From NCBI GenBank assembly GCA_013368375.1, contig JAACJP010000030.1:372001-436000 (forward strand): 64,000 nucleotides of DNA, in the 5' to 3' direction. The notes under the pieces were generated by a model, which saw nothing but the letters and a program-made list of their open reading frames with translations, made no database searches and was not told the origin of the DNA. Positions 38,401-48,566 of this stretch are shown here, piece by piece; position 1 is the stretch's first letter, and the number at the start of each line of letters is the position of its first letter. Made by a program: the position numbers and the translations under genes. The stretch is from Tricholomella constricta. Taxonomy: Eukaryota; Basidiomycota; Agaricomycetes; Agaricales; Lyophyllaceae.

Positions 38401-38756
38401 ACGCTGGTGGGCCGAGGGGTGCTGGGTCCCCTGAGACCCCTTACAAGCCTTATGCTCCCAAAGATGTTGGGGGCGTAGCGGCCGGACGCGGCGCAGGTCA
38501 GCAGCAAGGCCAAGTCCAGGGCCAGCCACAAGGTCAAGGCCAGGGAGGCCAAGGCCCCCAGGGGCAGGGGTTCTATGGTGGCGCTAGGTTTGGTGGAGGT
38601 GCTGGTGGTGTCAGCGGCGCTGGTGGTGTTGGAGGACCGCAGCAAACCACCCATCACCCTCAAGGTGGCCCACAAGGCCATCTCGGCTACCCCCAGGGTG
38701 GTAACGATGGTAGCTTCTACCAGTACCGCGGCCAGCAGCAGGGATACTGGCAGTAG
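35429..38756 (+). CDS. DEF1: RNA polymerase II degradation factor 1 (CUE domain, Gln-rich)
   Basis: The start MSQYKSALRSQQPPES is followed by a CUE domain: KYRQQARQLQELFPTWSNDD, LQSLLVEVQGDVELAATRIS, joined across an intron after 35547, then GVAEQWGSVSRKKDKK after a second. An RGG-rich patch (GARGGRGGRGGPGRG) and the conserved LSWAQIARPQEK segment come next, then long P/E/Q-rich disorder, polyglutamine (about 37250-37520) and a G/Q/Y-rich tail ending QYRGQQQGYWQ. Def1 recruits ubiquitin ligase to stalled RNA polymerase II after DNA damage through its CUE domain, and its Q-rich tail is processed in yeast. Five introns are inferred, near 35548, 35664, 36281, 36928 and 37717. Confidence 0.85.
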
Positions 38757-39527
38757 ATGTGTGTGATATAGCTAGGTCGTGCTTTGATTCTTGTCATCTT
38801 TTTTTTTTTCATGTTACGTTACTTGCTCACTCTTGTCGTATCCAGTTTCGTTTATATCATCTTTTCATTTTTACTCGTACCATACATCTCACCTCAGTCC
38901 TCGTCGCTCTTGTACGTTATCGTAGTCTTAAAGTTGTGGGGCTCCAAAAAACAATGCGGAGATGATATTTGACGAATTCCAAATACAGAGTTGACTCGAA
39001 CCAGTCGATCAACGCCACCGCGAAATAGATCGTGAACAAAGACTATCAACATTCATTAGCGAGTCTATGAGCAGGGTTGTTCCTTGTTGTTCCTGTCCAA
39101 CTTCCAATACAGTCATCGCCATCGCATTTCGGTCGTTCCGCGTGTCGATACGTTAGTTGCCTGAGGAAGCCAGTGAACCGACGAGCAGGATCATGCTGAC
39201 GGGAGGCAGAACAGGCGTCTTTTTGATACCAAGTACAGCAAAGGCAGCCCTCATGGAGGGCACTTACCGTTGTCCTCCAATCGATATCATGTCGTTCGGC
39301 GCGCCTTTCGCAATTTAGCATGTCAAAACAGCAGTGTACATAGAGGTGAGCACGAAACTGGGATCAGTGGATCGATATCCAGCAACTGCCTGTCAAATCT
39401 TCCTTGTGCACGTCTACATCAGGGTTCGACCACATGCTAAATGAATGATTAGATGATTTGAGAAAGAATGAACGACACTGGGACAAATAATATTCTACCG
39501 GATGGCACTACGCTGGAAGTGGGGTAA

Positions 39528-39887
39528 TTGATCAACCCAGAAACAGGAAGGATAACTGCGTTCCAAGAATACTGTCCAAGGATGCATCGGAAACAAAGTG
39601 TCAAGCGCGCATCGGGAGTTGGCAGATTGCTCTGGGACAGTCTGGGACGCGCAAAGGACGAGGCGTTTCGGGCTTGCCAGGCTGCGAAGGCGCCAGGGAT
39701 TGAATATTCCATCGCAGGTGCCGCACGAGGGCACATTGTGTTCTTGCCTGAGAGCCAAGAAGGATGGGAAGAGAAATCGAACGTTGAGTGGGCGAGAAAT
39801 GTGAGTGGTGGGTGGTTGAGCGGGGTCGGGTTCAGTATGGCTAGAGGGTTATTGCATTCTAAGCAGGTGTTGCTACATCTATTATAA
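39528..39887 (+). CDS. hypothetical ORF, unrecognised
   Basis: A 119-codon ATG frame with no recognised family (contains RLLWDSLGRAKDEAFRACQA and PGIEYSIAGAARGHIVFLPE). The frame extends upstream only a little. An overlapping minus-strand frame (39449-39916) is equally long, so which strand, if any, is coding is not settled. It lies upstream of a probable Helitron 3' end and could be cargo of that element or a relic. Confidence 0.25.
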   Translation: MINPETGRITAFQEYCPRMHRKQSVKRASGVGRLLWDSLGRAKDEAFRACQAAKAPGIEYSIAGAARGHIVFLPESQEGWEEKSNVEWARNVSGGWLSGVGFSMARGLLHSKQVLLHLL

Positions 39888-40105
39888 CAAAAACGCTCGG
39901 TTCCCACGGCAGACATAAAGACAAAGATAAAGCGGACCGTTGACCGCCGTGTATCACGTGTGTTTTATCTATAATTTGGTTCCGGTGGTCCGGTACCGGA
40001 GCGAAAAATCGCCTTATATGGTGACGCGCTTCCGAATCTGAACAGCACACACCGCTACCGCTCTGGCCTGGTACGAGCTTCATCACAACACTTAGACAGA
40101 CTTAG

Positions 40106-40135
40106 ACCCGTGCGTTAGCACGGGTGAGCAGCTAG
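40106..40135 (+). mobile_element. probable Helitron 3' terminus (hairpin plus CTAG)
   Basis: A perfect 8 bp hairpin, ACCCGTGC (40106-40113), loop GTTA, GCACGGGT (40118-40125), is followed after 6 nt by CTAG (40132-40135) and then T. A short GC hairpin 6-12 nt ahead of a CTRR end, inserted before T, is the known hallmark of Helitron 3' ends. The 5' TC end could not be placed, but the unexplained 38.9-40.1 kb stretch to the left is a candidate body. It ends 45 bp from the DAM1 stop codon. Confidence 0.55.
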
Positions 40136-40180
40136 TTGTGTATACATACAAGTTACAAATAATCCCAGACGGCCAGAGAA

Positions 40181-41296
40181 TTATGGGATGCCTTGCCAGT
40201 GATAAAGGACGGTTCCCTGCACGATCATCAGGTGCGACATTCCCGAGACAGGAAAGAACTTACGGTGCTATTCTCTTTGCGGACAACCTTCCGGTTGACT
40301 AACGCGATCAAGCATTTGTTAACCCGAGCTTGAGTAAGGTCGGGTGGAGTAATGAGGTCCGTCACTGCGGAATACGATCAATCTATTGCGTGCAATTCAA
40401 GATTACGTGCTTACGTTTCACTGCCCGCATTGGAGAGTTGAGGAGCCCCTCGATAACGTTTTCCATACTCCGGCGAAGGTTCTAGAACGTCCTATAAGGT
40501 CACGATGATGCAAGTCTACAGAGGGACGACAGACAGGATCGCTTCCTCGAAATTCCAAGGGCAAGCAGGAGATAATTTTGTCGATCTCAAGCTGCAAGGA
40601 GTCAGTGAACAGTTAATCCAATGTACAACAGACTTACGCTTCGCTCCTTTTTCTCTTTAGCGGTCAACTTTGATTTTCCAGGTTTCTTCTTCGTTAAAAG
40701 ACCAGATTTACTTGTTTGGCTTGAGGTGTTGGTAGTTACATTTCCAGAAAATGTCGTTTCGGCTTCAGTAACTTCAGTTATAGCTGTTCTGTTGGCGGCG
40801 GCGGCTGCAGCAGCTTCGGCTTCGCGTCTCTTTGCCTTTAGAGCCTCCATCGCATTCAGCGAGGCCTGTTCTAATATATTAAAGCAGTTAGATCAGTTTA
40901 AGATCCAGCTTAAAGAAAGCCGTACCTGCTCTCCGCTTCGCCATGACGAATGAGGCGTCCGTTGGGGCCTGCAGAGACCATCATTATATCCAGGCAGATT
41001 GACGATAATCAGGGGCATACCTGGGGCCAATCTGTAGTAAGAGCATTCATATTCATGATGTAGAGCCAGCTGGCAAACGATTCGTTGAACGTCGCAAGGG
41101 TATCGCTGAGATTCTTCATTCCCTCGATATTGGCCTGGAGAGCCTCGGTCTCGTCGACAAATTCCGACATCGCTGGTTCGAGGAATCCCAGACCATGCGG
41201 GGCATCTGGAAATGCTCCAGAGCGGGAAAGGGCAAAGAGAGAACCCTGTGAGACGCGCTTGAGAGGCGTCCGGTGTGGCGTCTGCGTGGTGGGCAT
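40181..41296 (-). CDS. DAM1: DASH complex subunit Dam1 with C-terminal winged-helix-like extension
   Basis: Exon 1 (from 41296) gives the Dam1 core: TPLKRVSQGSLFALSRSG, LGFLEPAMSEFVDETEALQ, LATFNESFASWLYIMNMNAL. Exon 2 adds APTDASFVMAKRR, and exon 3 a charged helix (ASLNAMEALKAKRREAEAA) and a lysine-rich tail. Three further exons encode LEIDKIISCLPLEFRGSDP, LRRSMENVIEGLLNSPM, then LTDLITPPDLTQARVNKCLI, ALVNRKVVRKENSTGTVLYH, ending at 40181. The last segment looks like a winged helix (helix-turn-helix then two strands). Dam1 is the microtubule-contacting subunit of the DASH ring that links kinetochores to spindle microtubules. The core call is secure; the fold of the tail is inference. A 125 bp divergent promoter is shared with IMP dehydrogenase. 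Confidence 0.85.
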
Positions 41297-41421
41297 GATT
41301 GAAGGAGACGGCCACGTGACAAACGCGACGCACGTGCCAGAGACTTGTTTGTTCGTCGCAAATAAGCAAGATATATAACGGACCTAAAAAATTTTTCCAG
41401 AGGCTGGCATTCTGCCCAAGG

Positions 41422-43173
41422 ATGCCGGAGCAACGCACGCAGTACCTCGATCCCTCTACCGCCCTTGACCATCTCAAGGCCTACCCCCGTAGCGATGGTC
41501 TCTCCGTTACCGATCTCATGGACTCTCTCGTCCACGGCGGGTTAACGTACAACGATTTTCTCCTACTCCCTGGAAAAATCGACTTCCCCGCATCTGATGT
41601 CCTCACCGAGAGCCGTATTACTCGTAACGTCATCCTCAAGACGCCGTTCATGAGCAGCCCCATGGACACTGTCACCGAGGGTCAGATGGCCATTGCTATG
41701 GCGGTGAGGAATTGCCCACTCCCATGTTATCAATTCCACGGTGCCCACATCTACCATTCAGCTTCTTGGTGGAATCGGTGTCATTCATCACAATCAGTCG
41801 CCTGAATCTCAAGCGGCTATGGTTAGGGCCGTGAAGAGGCACGAAAACGGATTTATCACCGATCCTGTTGTCCTCTCACCCTCAAACCTTGTTGAAGAGG
41901 TTCTCGACATCAAGGCTCGGCTCGGATTTTGTGGAATACCCATTACAGGTCAGTTTCTCAGTCCAGGTTCTTCTATGGATCGCTCTTTATATTCCGTCCT
42001 TGCACAACCCCTTGGCTGACCCTACCTCCATCAGATACCGGTTCCCTTGGCGGAAAACTTGTCGGAATTGTAACCGCCCGCGATATCCAATTTCGAGACC
42101 CTCAAACCCCCCTTAGCGACGTGATGACCGTCGAACTTGTCACTGCTCAACAGGGCATAACGCTCCTGGAAGCTAACGACATCCTTCGCGACTCAAAAAA
42201 GGGTAAACTTCCCATCATAGACTCTCAAGGCCACCTCATCTCTCTCCTCGCTCGCTCGGATCTCCTCAAGAACAAATCATACCCTCTTGCCTCCAAAAAG
42301 GCCGATAGCAAACAGCTTTATGCTGCCGCTGCTGTTGGTACACGACCTGCGGATCGGGACCGCCTCGCTCTCCTAGCCGAAGCAGGACTGGATATCGTCG
42401 TCCTTGACTCTTCCCAAGGAAATTCCATTTTCCAAATTGACATGATCCAATGGATCAAATCCACCTACACCTCCCTAGAAGTTATCGCCGGAAACGTCGT
42501 CACCCGCGAACAGGCAGCGTCCCTCATTGCAGCCGGTGCTGATGGACTTCGAGTCGGCATGGGTTCTGGATCAATTTGCATAACGCAGGAAGTCATGGCT
42601 GTTGGCCGTCCGCAGGCCACTGCTGTCTATGCCGTCGCCGAGTTTGCGAGCAAGTTCGGCGTGCCCGTCATTGCTGATGGCGGCATAAGCAACGTGGGTC
42701 ACATCGTCAAAGCTCTCGCTCTCGGCGCTGGAGCCGTTATGATGGGTGGGCTCCTCGCTGGCACAGAGGAGGCACCTGGTGAATACTTCTACCACGAAGG
42801 CAAGCGTGTCAAGGCGTACCGTGGCATGGGCAGTTTGGAGGCGATGGAGCAGGGTACGGCAAAGAAGTCCGCTTTCAATAGCAAATACCCATCGCCAAAG
42901 AACAACACGGTCGAGAACGCTGCGACATCCAGGTACTTCTCGGAGAGCAGCGCCGTGAAGGTAGCCCAGGGTGTATCCGGCGATGTCCAGGACAAGGGCA
43001 GCGTCAAAGCATTCCTTCCTTACCTCTATGTTGGTGTTCAACATTCATTGCAGGATGTTGGCGTAACGAGCGTTGGTGCTCTCCAAAAAGAGGTGAAAGC
43101 CGGTAATGTGAGGTTCGAGCTGAGGACCGCCAGTGCGCAGGTTGAGGGTGGTGTTCATGGGTTGAACTCGTAA
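41422..43173 (+). CDS. IMPDH: IMP dehydrogenase
   Basis: Three exons (41422-41703, about 41766-41948, about 42035-43173) give about 534 residues, the normal length. Signatures: [46 protein letters not shown]; two CBS domains ([34 protein letters not shown]); [12 protein letters not shown], the catalytic-cysteine loop [31 protein letters not shown], and the flap [11 protein letters not shown]. It makes XMP from IMP, the rate-limiting step of guanine nucleotide synthesis, and is the target of mycophenolic acid. Base composition and splice signals match its neighbours. Confidence 0.96.
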
Positions 43174-44040
43174 GCACTCCTTCTTTTATTGCCGTGCAGT
43201 ATCGCTGAGAACCTTGTGAAGTTACACCAAGAGGCTCTTTGCGTGATAAACACCCGTGTGTCTACGGTTGAGCACGACATGATGCACATGTACGATCTTT
43301 GTATTCATCTAGATTATTTGTATCCATTACGGAAGTTGTGCAATCAACTGTATCTGTCTACAAGTGGATAAGCCATGGTCGCAGGTGGTAAAGCTAAAAT
43401 GTAAAACGATGTGTGGTACGCGATATGTAAGTATGTACGCAGTGCAAACAGGACGTTTACCTTCACAGCGGCCAAGGCTGGAGGGCGGTGATCCGCTCAT
43501 CATGGTACGTACATTTCATCATCTCGCCCCAGTTGTTGAGGAATCGGTAAATCTGGCATGCGCAAGCGTCTGACTCAGAATACAGCGCTGCTCGACATTT
43601 GCCTGCCTTGAATGCTGATAGTCTGGGCATTGGACCACTTTATGTTGCATAAGAACTAGGACTTTCGCAACCATAATGGTCCTTCACCTTCACCTCTTTC
43701 GTTTCCTTCCTCCTCGTTTGGCCAGGTTGCCCACTACTGTCTTCTATTACATTTTCTTCCTTGGGTCAGCCTTACACCTTGTTGCGAGCAAGTGAGAAGT
43801 TTTTTTCCCCTACTCATCTAATATGCACAGTTCAATCACCGAATTCCCTTTAGTTAATATAACTCATTTTCACAACTATGCGCACTATGTTCGCAAAGTA
43901 GTTCAGTTCATTCTCCTTATTACGTTCGCCACCTCTGTCCTCGCTGGCCCCGTCGCCCTCAGACTCGATTACGATCTCGGTGTATCATATACTTATTTTA
44001 CAGTTTTAACTCGTATTTGTAGCTGTCCATGGCTTCCGTT
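43174..44040. other. region right of IMP dehydrogenase with a weak signal-peptide ORF
   Basis: About 870 bp without a secure gene. An open frame from 43823 (76 codons) contains a hydrophobic, signal-peptide-like stretch (FILLITFATSVLAGPVALRL), but no downstream exon could be joined with confidence. The rest shows no RNA gene and no clear repeat. Confidence 0.3.
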
Positions 44041-44489
44041 CTTTCAGTTATAGTTGGGGAGGCTTTCTCCTTTTTGGCGAACTTCGACAGCTTCTGTGGT
44101 GTCGAAAATCTCAATGGCTTCCGCTTCAGCCAGATTGTGAATCAGGACCGGGAGTTGTCTGCCGCACGCAGCGCGTCGAGATTATTTAGCAGCGCCTAGT
44201 TGAGATGGCGAAAAGGTCAAAAGCTTCTTCCATGAGATGATTCACGGCTGACGTGCACTGGCACAGATCATCACCGAGCAGCTTTGCGAGGTTGAGGCCC
44301 AGACCATCGTTTCTGAACAATAGCACTCCGGCCTCCGCGATTTCATCCGCGAGTTGCGCCGAATTATAAAGTGGATGCCTTGTTGGCTTTGATCGCAATA
44401 TCGTCAGCCACTTCGGTGAGATCATTAATGTTTCAGCCTCCACAAATTTCGTCTCAATGGACACCGTGTCGGACGGGAGACACTTATTG
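44041..44489 (-). pseudogene. downstream part of an unrecognised host gene split by the Copia element
   Basis: A minus-strand frame (44186-44464, with TVSMSIETKFVEAETLMISP and ADEIAEAGVLLFRNDG) runs open upstream to the Copia insertion point. Further downstream, related-looking coding continues only in other frames (LLNNLDALRAADNS; VLIHNLAEAEAIEIFDTTEA), as if by frameshifts. No family is recognised; the product would be helical and charged. Across the element the frame continues at 50371, so this is the downstream half of one gene. The frameshifts suggest decay, which is expected if the insertion killed the gene. Confidence 0.5.
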
Positions 44490-44494
44490 TTGGC
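44490..44494. repeat. target-site duplication TTGGC, left copy
   Basis: TTGGC lies directly before the 5' LTR and again directly after the 3' LTR (50366-50370). A 5 bp duplication is the usual footprint of Copia integrase. Confidence 0.9.
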
Positions 44495-44800
44495 TGTTGG
44501 AATTAAGGTGAGCCACCGATGACGCTCGACTCTTTATCTACATTCTCCCTTTATCCTATTCACACAAAGGACAACTCTTATATATATATACCTACAGTAC
44601 ATACAACAGACCCTCAGTCATTTATACCGGACTGAGGGTAAGTCTTCGTTATCTTACTTCACGAAGATCGTAACTAATAGTCTTGTAGTCTTATATTCTT
44701 CCCTATTAGGTACGATCAATATCAGTCATTTATACCGGACTGAGGTCTTATATTCTTCCCTATTAGTCCGTTCTACGGTCTACTGGTACAGACTCTAACA
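44495..44800 (+). repeat. Copia 5' LTR (306 bp)
   Basis: Starts TGTTGG and ends CTAACA. Contains a TATATATATATA box (about 44581) and two copies of a stem-loop with arms CAGTC and GACTG around ATTTATACCG. Compared with the 3' LTR it lacks a 24 bp stretch after GATGACGCTC. Confidence 0.92.
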
Positions 44801-44810
44801 GGTTATGGGC
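44801..44810 (+). promoter_or_regulatory. putative primer-binding site
   Basis: GGTTATGGGC directly follows the 5' LTR. It resembles the complement of the anticodon-loop region of initiator tRNA-Met, as used in half-tRNA priming by some Copia elements. One base differs from the usual GGTTATGAGC, so the assignment is tentative. Confidence 0.45.
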
Positions 44811-45009
44811 TATCGTCGAACACACAAGTGTCGACGATTACAGAATCTCCAACCAGCACCGGAAACCCGGATCGTACTCCGATCCGGAAACCGATCTTAT
44901 CAGCGCGTCGTTATCTAATCGAAACGGACGCGCCCAAATCTCTTTGTCTCTAAACTCCCCCCCTACCACAAACACATCGTCCCCCTCGGACGACACAATA
45001 TCCTATACC

Positions 45010-46128
45010 ATGGGTACTATACAACCAACTGAAGGCAACATCTTGTCCGTCCCCGCTATGGCGATACGCACGCAGTGGACAGGTGAGATCTTACACAAAG
45101 ACAAGACAGATTTTAAATCTTGGGAAAGGCGTTTTAGGAACTTCCTATCGATGAACGGGCTCCTCACGTACGTGTTCAGCCCCCTCACCCTTCCTCCCAA
45201 CCCCAGCGCGGAACCACGCGCCTACGGCAACTACGTGACCAACGGCGCGCTAGCTGTCGCCGCTCTCGAGCACGCAGTCCATGAATCTCTACTGGACTTT
45301 ATCGATCATTCCAAAGGCGCGAAGCTATGCTTCGAGGACGTCAAAGCACACTGCCTGGGCGCGGGACTCATCAAACAAGTCACAAAGATTCGGGAGGCCT
45401 TATCTACTTACTGTTCTGCAGGCACTCCTACTGTCGACACCGCTACCAACATTTGTAAACTCGTCGATGCAGCTTTCGACATGGGCACCATTGATCGAGA
45501 CCTATTCAAATGTATCGCAATCCTTAACAGTCTGAACGACAAAGCGTTCGACAACATTCAATCAAGCCTCTCCCGCGATCTAGCCAACTCCACCAAAGCG
45601 CACCCCTACGCTTCCAGCCATATCATCAAAGTCCTCGGCTACGAAGACACCCTATCGTCATCCAAACGCCAAATGCAATCGCGCGACACTGTACTCGCAG
45701 TCAAAGACACGGATCATCAACATGGACACACGCCCGACGCCCCGTGCTGCCCCCTCTGCTATACAGCGAAGAAACCGTGCAAGACACACACTAAGCGTTG
45801 GTGTATCCGCCCAGGAGGAGGTATGGAAGGCAAGACAATCTCTGAGTCGATCACCGCGCGCAGAGCTGAGCAAGGAGGGACTGGAAAGAGCAGATCCGGA
45901 GGAGGAGGCGGAGGAAGTGGCGCAAAGAAGGACAAAGAAAAGATACCTGTCCCATGGATCAACAGCAGTGGAAAGGCGTGCATCGCGTACGTATCACCCG
46001 ATGACATCGCAGGAGGAGGTAACGACAGCATCAAGCCCGAGTTCGCAGGCCTCGCCTCATCCCCACTCCCTCAAGGACCAGTGGCGCCGACTCGCGAGGC
46101 CGCATGGCTCGCAATCGAGAACTGTTAG
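45010..46128 (+). CDS. Copia Gag
   Basis: An open frame of about 372 codons from the ATG at 45010 (the frame itself begins at a TTG at 44944). It has the Copia Gag pattern of a UBN2-like capsid: WTGEILHKDKTDFKSWERRF near the N-terminus and a long helical body (LIKQVTKIREALSTYCSAGT). A cysteine/histidine patch (CCPLCYTAKKPC, HTKRWC) replaces the classic CCHC knuckle, followed by a glycine-rich basic stretch. It ends in a plain stop at 46126-46128 with no frameshift site seen. Confidence 0.75.
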   Translation: MGTIQPTEGNILSVPAMAIRTQWTGEILHKDKTDFKSWERRFRNFLSMNGLLTYVFSPLTLPPNPSAEPRAYGNYVTNGALAVAALEHAVHESLLDFIDHSKGAKLCFEDVKAHCLGAGLIKQVTKIREALSTYCSAGTPTVDTATNICKLVDAAFDMGTIDRDLFKCIAILNSLNDKAFDNIQSSLSRDLANSTKAHPYASSHIIKVLGYEDTLSSSKRQMQSRDTVLAVKDTDHQHGHTPDAPCCPLCYTAKKPCKTHTKRWCIRPGGGMEGKTISESITARRAEQGGTGKSRSGGGGGGSGAKKDKEKIPVPWINSSGKACIAYVSPDDIAGGGNDSIKPEFAGLASSPLPQGPVAPTREAAWLAIENC

Positions 46129-46156
46129 GGCGACCTCAGCACAGAGCTTAGTCGTA

Positions 46157-46237
46157 CTGGCAGAGGGGAATCCAATGTTATATTATGTACGATAGAGAGA
46201 GCGTAAGTAAACCTACCTGGCAGAGGGGAATCCAATG
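46157..46237 (+). repeat. 21 nt direct repeat, two copies 60 bp apart
   Basis: The 21-mer at 46157-46177 (CTGGCAGAGGGG then AATCCAATG) recurs exactly at 46217-46237. It lies in the non-coding 46129-46556 stretch where the Copia protease should be encoded. Confidence 0.85.
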
Positions 46238-46556
46238 AGAATAGAGTAAAGGATTCCCCCATGTCAGGAGGACGACTATATACGAGTAAGATACGTGAGG
46301 GCCGGCTCTCTGGGGTGTATGGTACGTAAATGATAACGGATGGGCAGCGGCGCGTGTATGTACATGTTCCTGACGCTGTCCGATCCTTGTGGCTCAGGGT
46401 GCGGGCACGAGGTCGGGCGACCGACGTCGGGATGTCGGACGTCGGGATCGGGCGCGCGCTGGAAGGGGACGTAGCGACAGGAATGTATAAGTATGTACAC
46501 CGACGCTTGGTCGGAGCGTCGGGGTCGGGGGCGCGATTGGTCGGGAGCGATCGCGC

Positions 46557-48221
46557 GTGTCAGGGGACAGTCGGTGTTTATACTCCCTCAAATTCCAATC
46601 CATCTCTGCCGATCACGCCCTATCTGCCCAACACGCGCCCGATCTCGAGTCCTGGCACCGCCGACTCGGCCATGCCAATTACCAGACCATTACTGAGATG
46701 GCCAAGAACGGCACCATCCTAGGTATGCCACCCTCGCTCTTGTCGAAACCCGCAAAATGTGACTCCTGCATTGTCGGAAAACAGACGAGGACACCAGTCC
46801 CAAAGACGCGAACTGAAGGGGCGGGGCACAGGGCAACAAGAACGCTGGGGATCGTGTGGATAGACTTAACGGGACCATCGCCTGTACAGTTGCGTAACGG
46901 AAACAATTACATCATGAATCTTGTGGATGATTACACGAATAAACCATGGTCCATCCCCCTCAAACGCAAGAGCGATGCACTAGAGGATCTCCAGGCATGG
47001 AAACGAGCACGGTTCGTTGAGACCGGACTCAAAGTGGGCACATACCGAACAGGGCACGATGGCGAACTAGCCAGCCATCAAATGGACGAGTGGCTCAAAG
47101 CACAAGGGTCCGCGCAACAATTCGGCGCTCCATACACCTCAGCGCACATGGGTCGCATGGAACGAATGCACCGCACACTCATGAACAAAGCGCGCACCAT
47201 GCACATCGAAGCGGGATGCCCCCCCAACATGTGGGACGAGTTCTATCTCACTGCCACACATCTCCACAAAAAAACCGCAACAAAGTCGCTCAAGGGGATC
47301 ACACCATATGAGAAATGGCATGAGCGAAAGCCCGACTACTCGTACATGCGCGAGATCGGCTGTAAGGCAATCGTCCTAATCCTCAGTCGACACAACCCCA
47401 AGATCTACGAGCGTTCCATCGAATGCATCTTGATTGGTTATAACCCGAGGGCCAAGGAATACAGATGCTACGAGCGTAAAACTGGGAAGGTTTACAGCTC
47501 GTACCACGTTAGATTCCTAGAGAGCCACGACGGTCATCCCCCAACAACACCCATCATACCTCCAGTGAAAGAACCCACCACAATGGAGGAGATCCATACA
47601 TCTGCAACGTCAGAACCAATAGTCTGGGACGATGACGAAGACTTTACACCGACGCACGAACAACCAGACGCAGATGCACCTGACGAAGCGCACGGAGTAG
47701 ACGAACCAATGGTCGAACCCGAACCAGAGCAACCTCGCAGGTCCAACAGACAACGAGAACCCACTCACCGAGCAGACCCAGACAACACTAAACCAACTCG
47801 AACTGAACAGGCCGTCGAGGAATCAAAAGCTAGCGCTGAACGCCTCAAGAAGGCCAGGGAGACGCGAAGGGATGCACGGACCGCAGAACCCGAACCTCCG
47901 GATCAGAGTAAGGAACCTCCGGAGATCACTGCGATCAATGACGCACTCGATCATGATCGAGCTTTGGCAGCAATAGCCGAATCTGCCGGATTTGACCCGA
48001 CATCCGTAGATTTCGAAGACGAACCCAGAACATGGGAGGAGGCGAAAGCATCCCCAGACGCCAAACGATGGGCAGAAGCGTACAGTGACGAACTCAAATC
48101 TCTGAAGGATATGGGAATCTATAAACTGATACCCCGATCTGAAGTCCCACAGGGCCACAAAGTCCGGAAGGGGCGTCCTATATTCAAAATAAAGCGCAAC
48201 GCCGACGGCAACATCGACTGA
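46557..48221 (+). CDS. Copia pol fragment: GAG-pre-integrase and integrase
   Basis: The frame opens at GTG, so it is a fragment of a polyprotein, not a gene start. It has the zinc-binding HHCC region (WHRRLGHANYQ, CDSCIVGKQ), the integrase core D-D-E (GIVWIDLTGP; GTYRTGHDGE; MGRMERMHRTLMNK), GITPYEKWHERKPDYSYMR and the spacer to reverse transcriptase (acidic, proline-rich). It reads into the first reverse transcriptase motifs (ETWEEA-like TWEEAKASPDAKRWAEAY) and stops at TGA 48219-48221, where other elements have an arginine. Confidence 0.85.
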   Translation: MSGDSRCLYSLKFQSISADHALSAQHAPDLESWHRRLGHANYQTITEMAKNGTILGMPPSLLSKPAKCDSCIVGKQTRTPVPKTRTEGAGHRATRTLGIVWIDLTGPSPVQLRNGNNYIMNLVDDYTNKPWSIPLKRKSDALEDLQAWKRARFVETGLKVGTYRTGHDGELASHQMDEWLKAQGSAQQFGAPYTSAHMGRMERMHRTLMNKARTMHIEAGCPPNMWDEFYLTATHLHKKTATKSLKGITPYEKWHERKPDYSYMREIGCKAIVLILSRHNPKIYERSIECILIGYNPRAKEYRCYERKTGKVYSSYHVRFLESHDGHPPTTPIIPPVKEPTTMEEIHTSATSEPIVWDDDEDFTPTHEQPDADAPDEAHGVDEPMVEPEPEQPRRSNRQREPTHRADPDNTKPTRTEQAVEESKASAERLKKARETRRDARTAEPEPPDQSKEPPEITAINDALDHDRALAAIAESAGFDPTSVDFEDEPRTWEEAKASPDAKRWAEAYSDELKSLKDMGIYKLIPRSEVPQGHKVRKGRPIFKIKRNADGNID

Positions 48222-48566
48222 TTCAAAGTCAGGTTGGTATTCAAAGGATACGAACAAGTCTACGGAAAGGACTACACGAAGACAACCTCACCGACTGCGC
48301 GAATGGAATCATGGAGAATCCTACTCCACATCGTGGCCGCAAAGGGAGGGCATGCGATGCAGATAGACGTGAAGACAGCGTTCCTCTACGGACTCCTCCC
48401 CTGGGACGAGATCCAGTATATGGAACAACCGTGAGGTTTCGAGGAACCAGGGAAAGAGGACTGGGTGTGGTGCTTGGTGCGTGGATTGTATGGAATGAAG
48501 CAGAGCGGAAGGATCTGGAACCAGACGCTTAATGATTTCATGGTCAGACGAGGCTTTACACGCCTC
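48222..48566 (+). pseudogene. Copia reverse transcriptase, N-terminal part with TGA stops
   Basis: Continues FKVRLVFKGYEQVYGKDYTK, TSPTARMESWRILL, MQIDVKTAFLYG and, after a second TGA (48432-48434), GFEEPGKEDWVWCLVRGLYG, MKQSGRIWNQTLNDF. It is interrupted at 48566 by the solo LTR. Confidence 0.85.
48562..48566. repeat. target-site duplication GCCTC of nested solo LTR, left copy
   Basis: GCCTC precedes the solo LTR and is repeated at 48926-48930 directly after it. Confidence 0.85.

Noticed and set aside
39449..39916. Minus-strand ORF of 155 codons
   Set aside because: No family match and fully overlapped by a plus-strand frame of similar size; no splice partner found.
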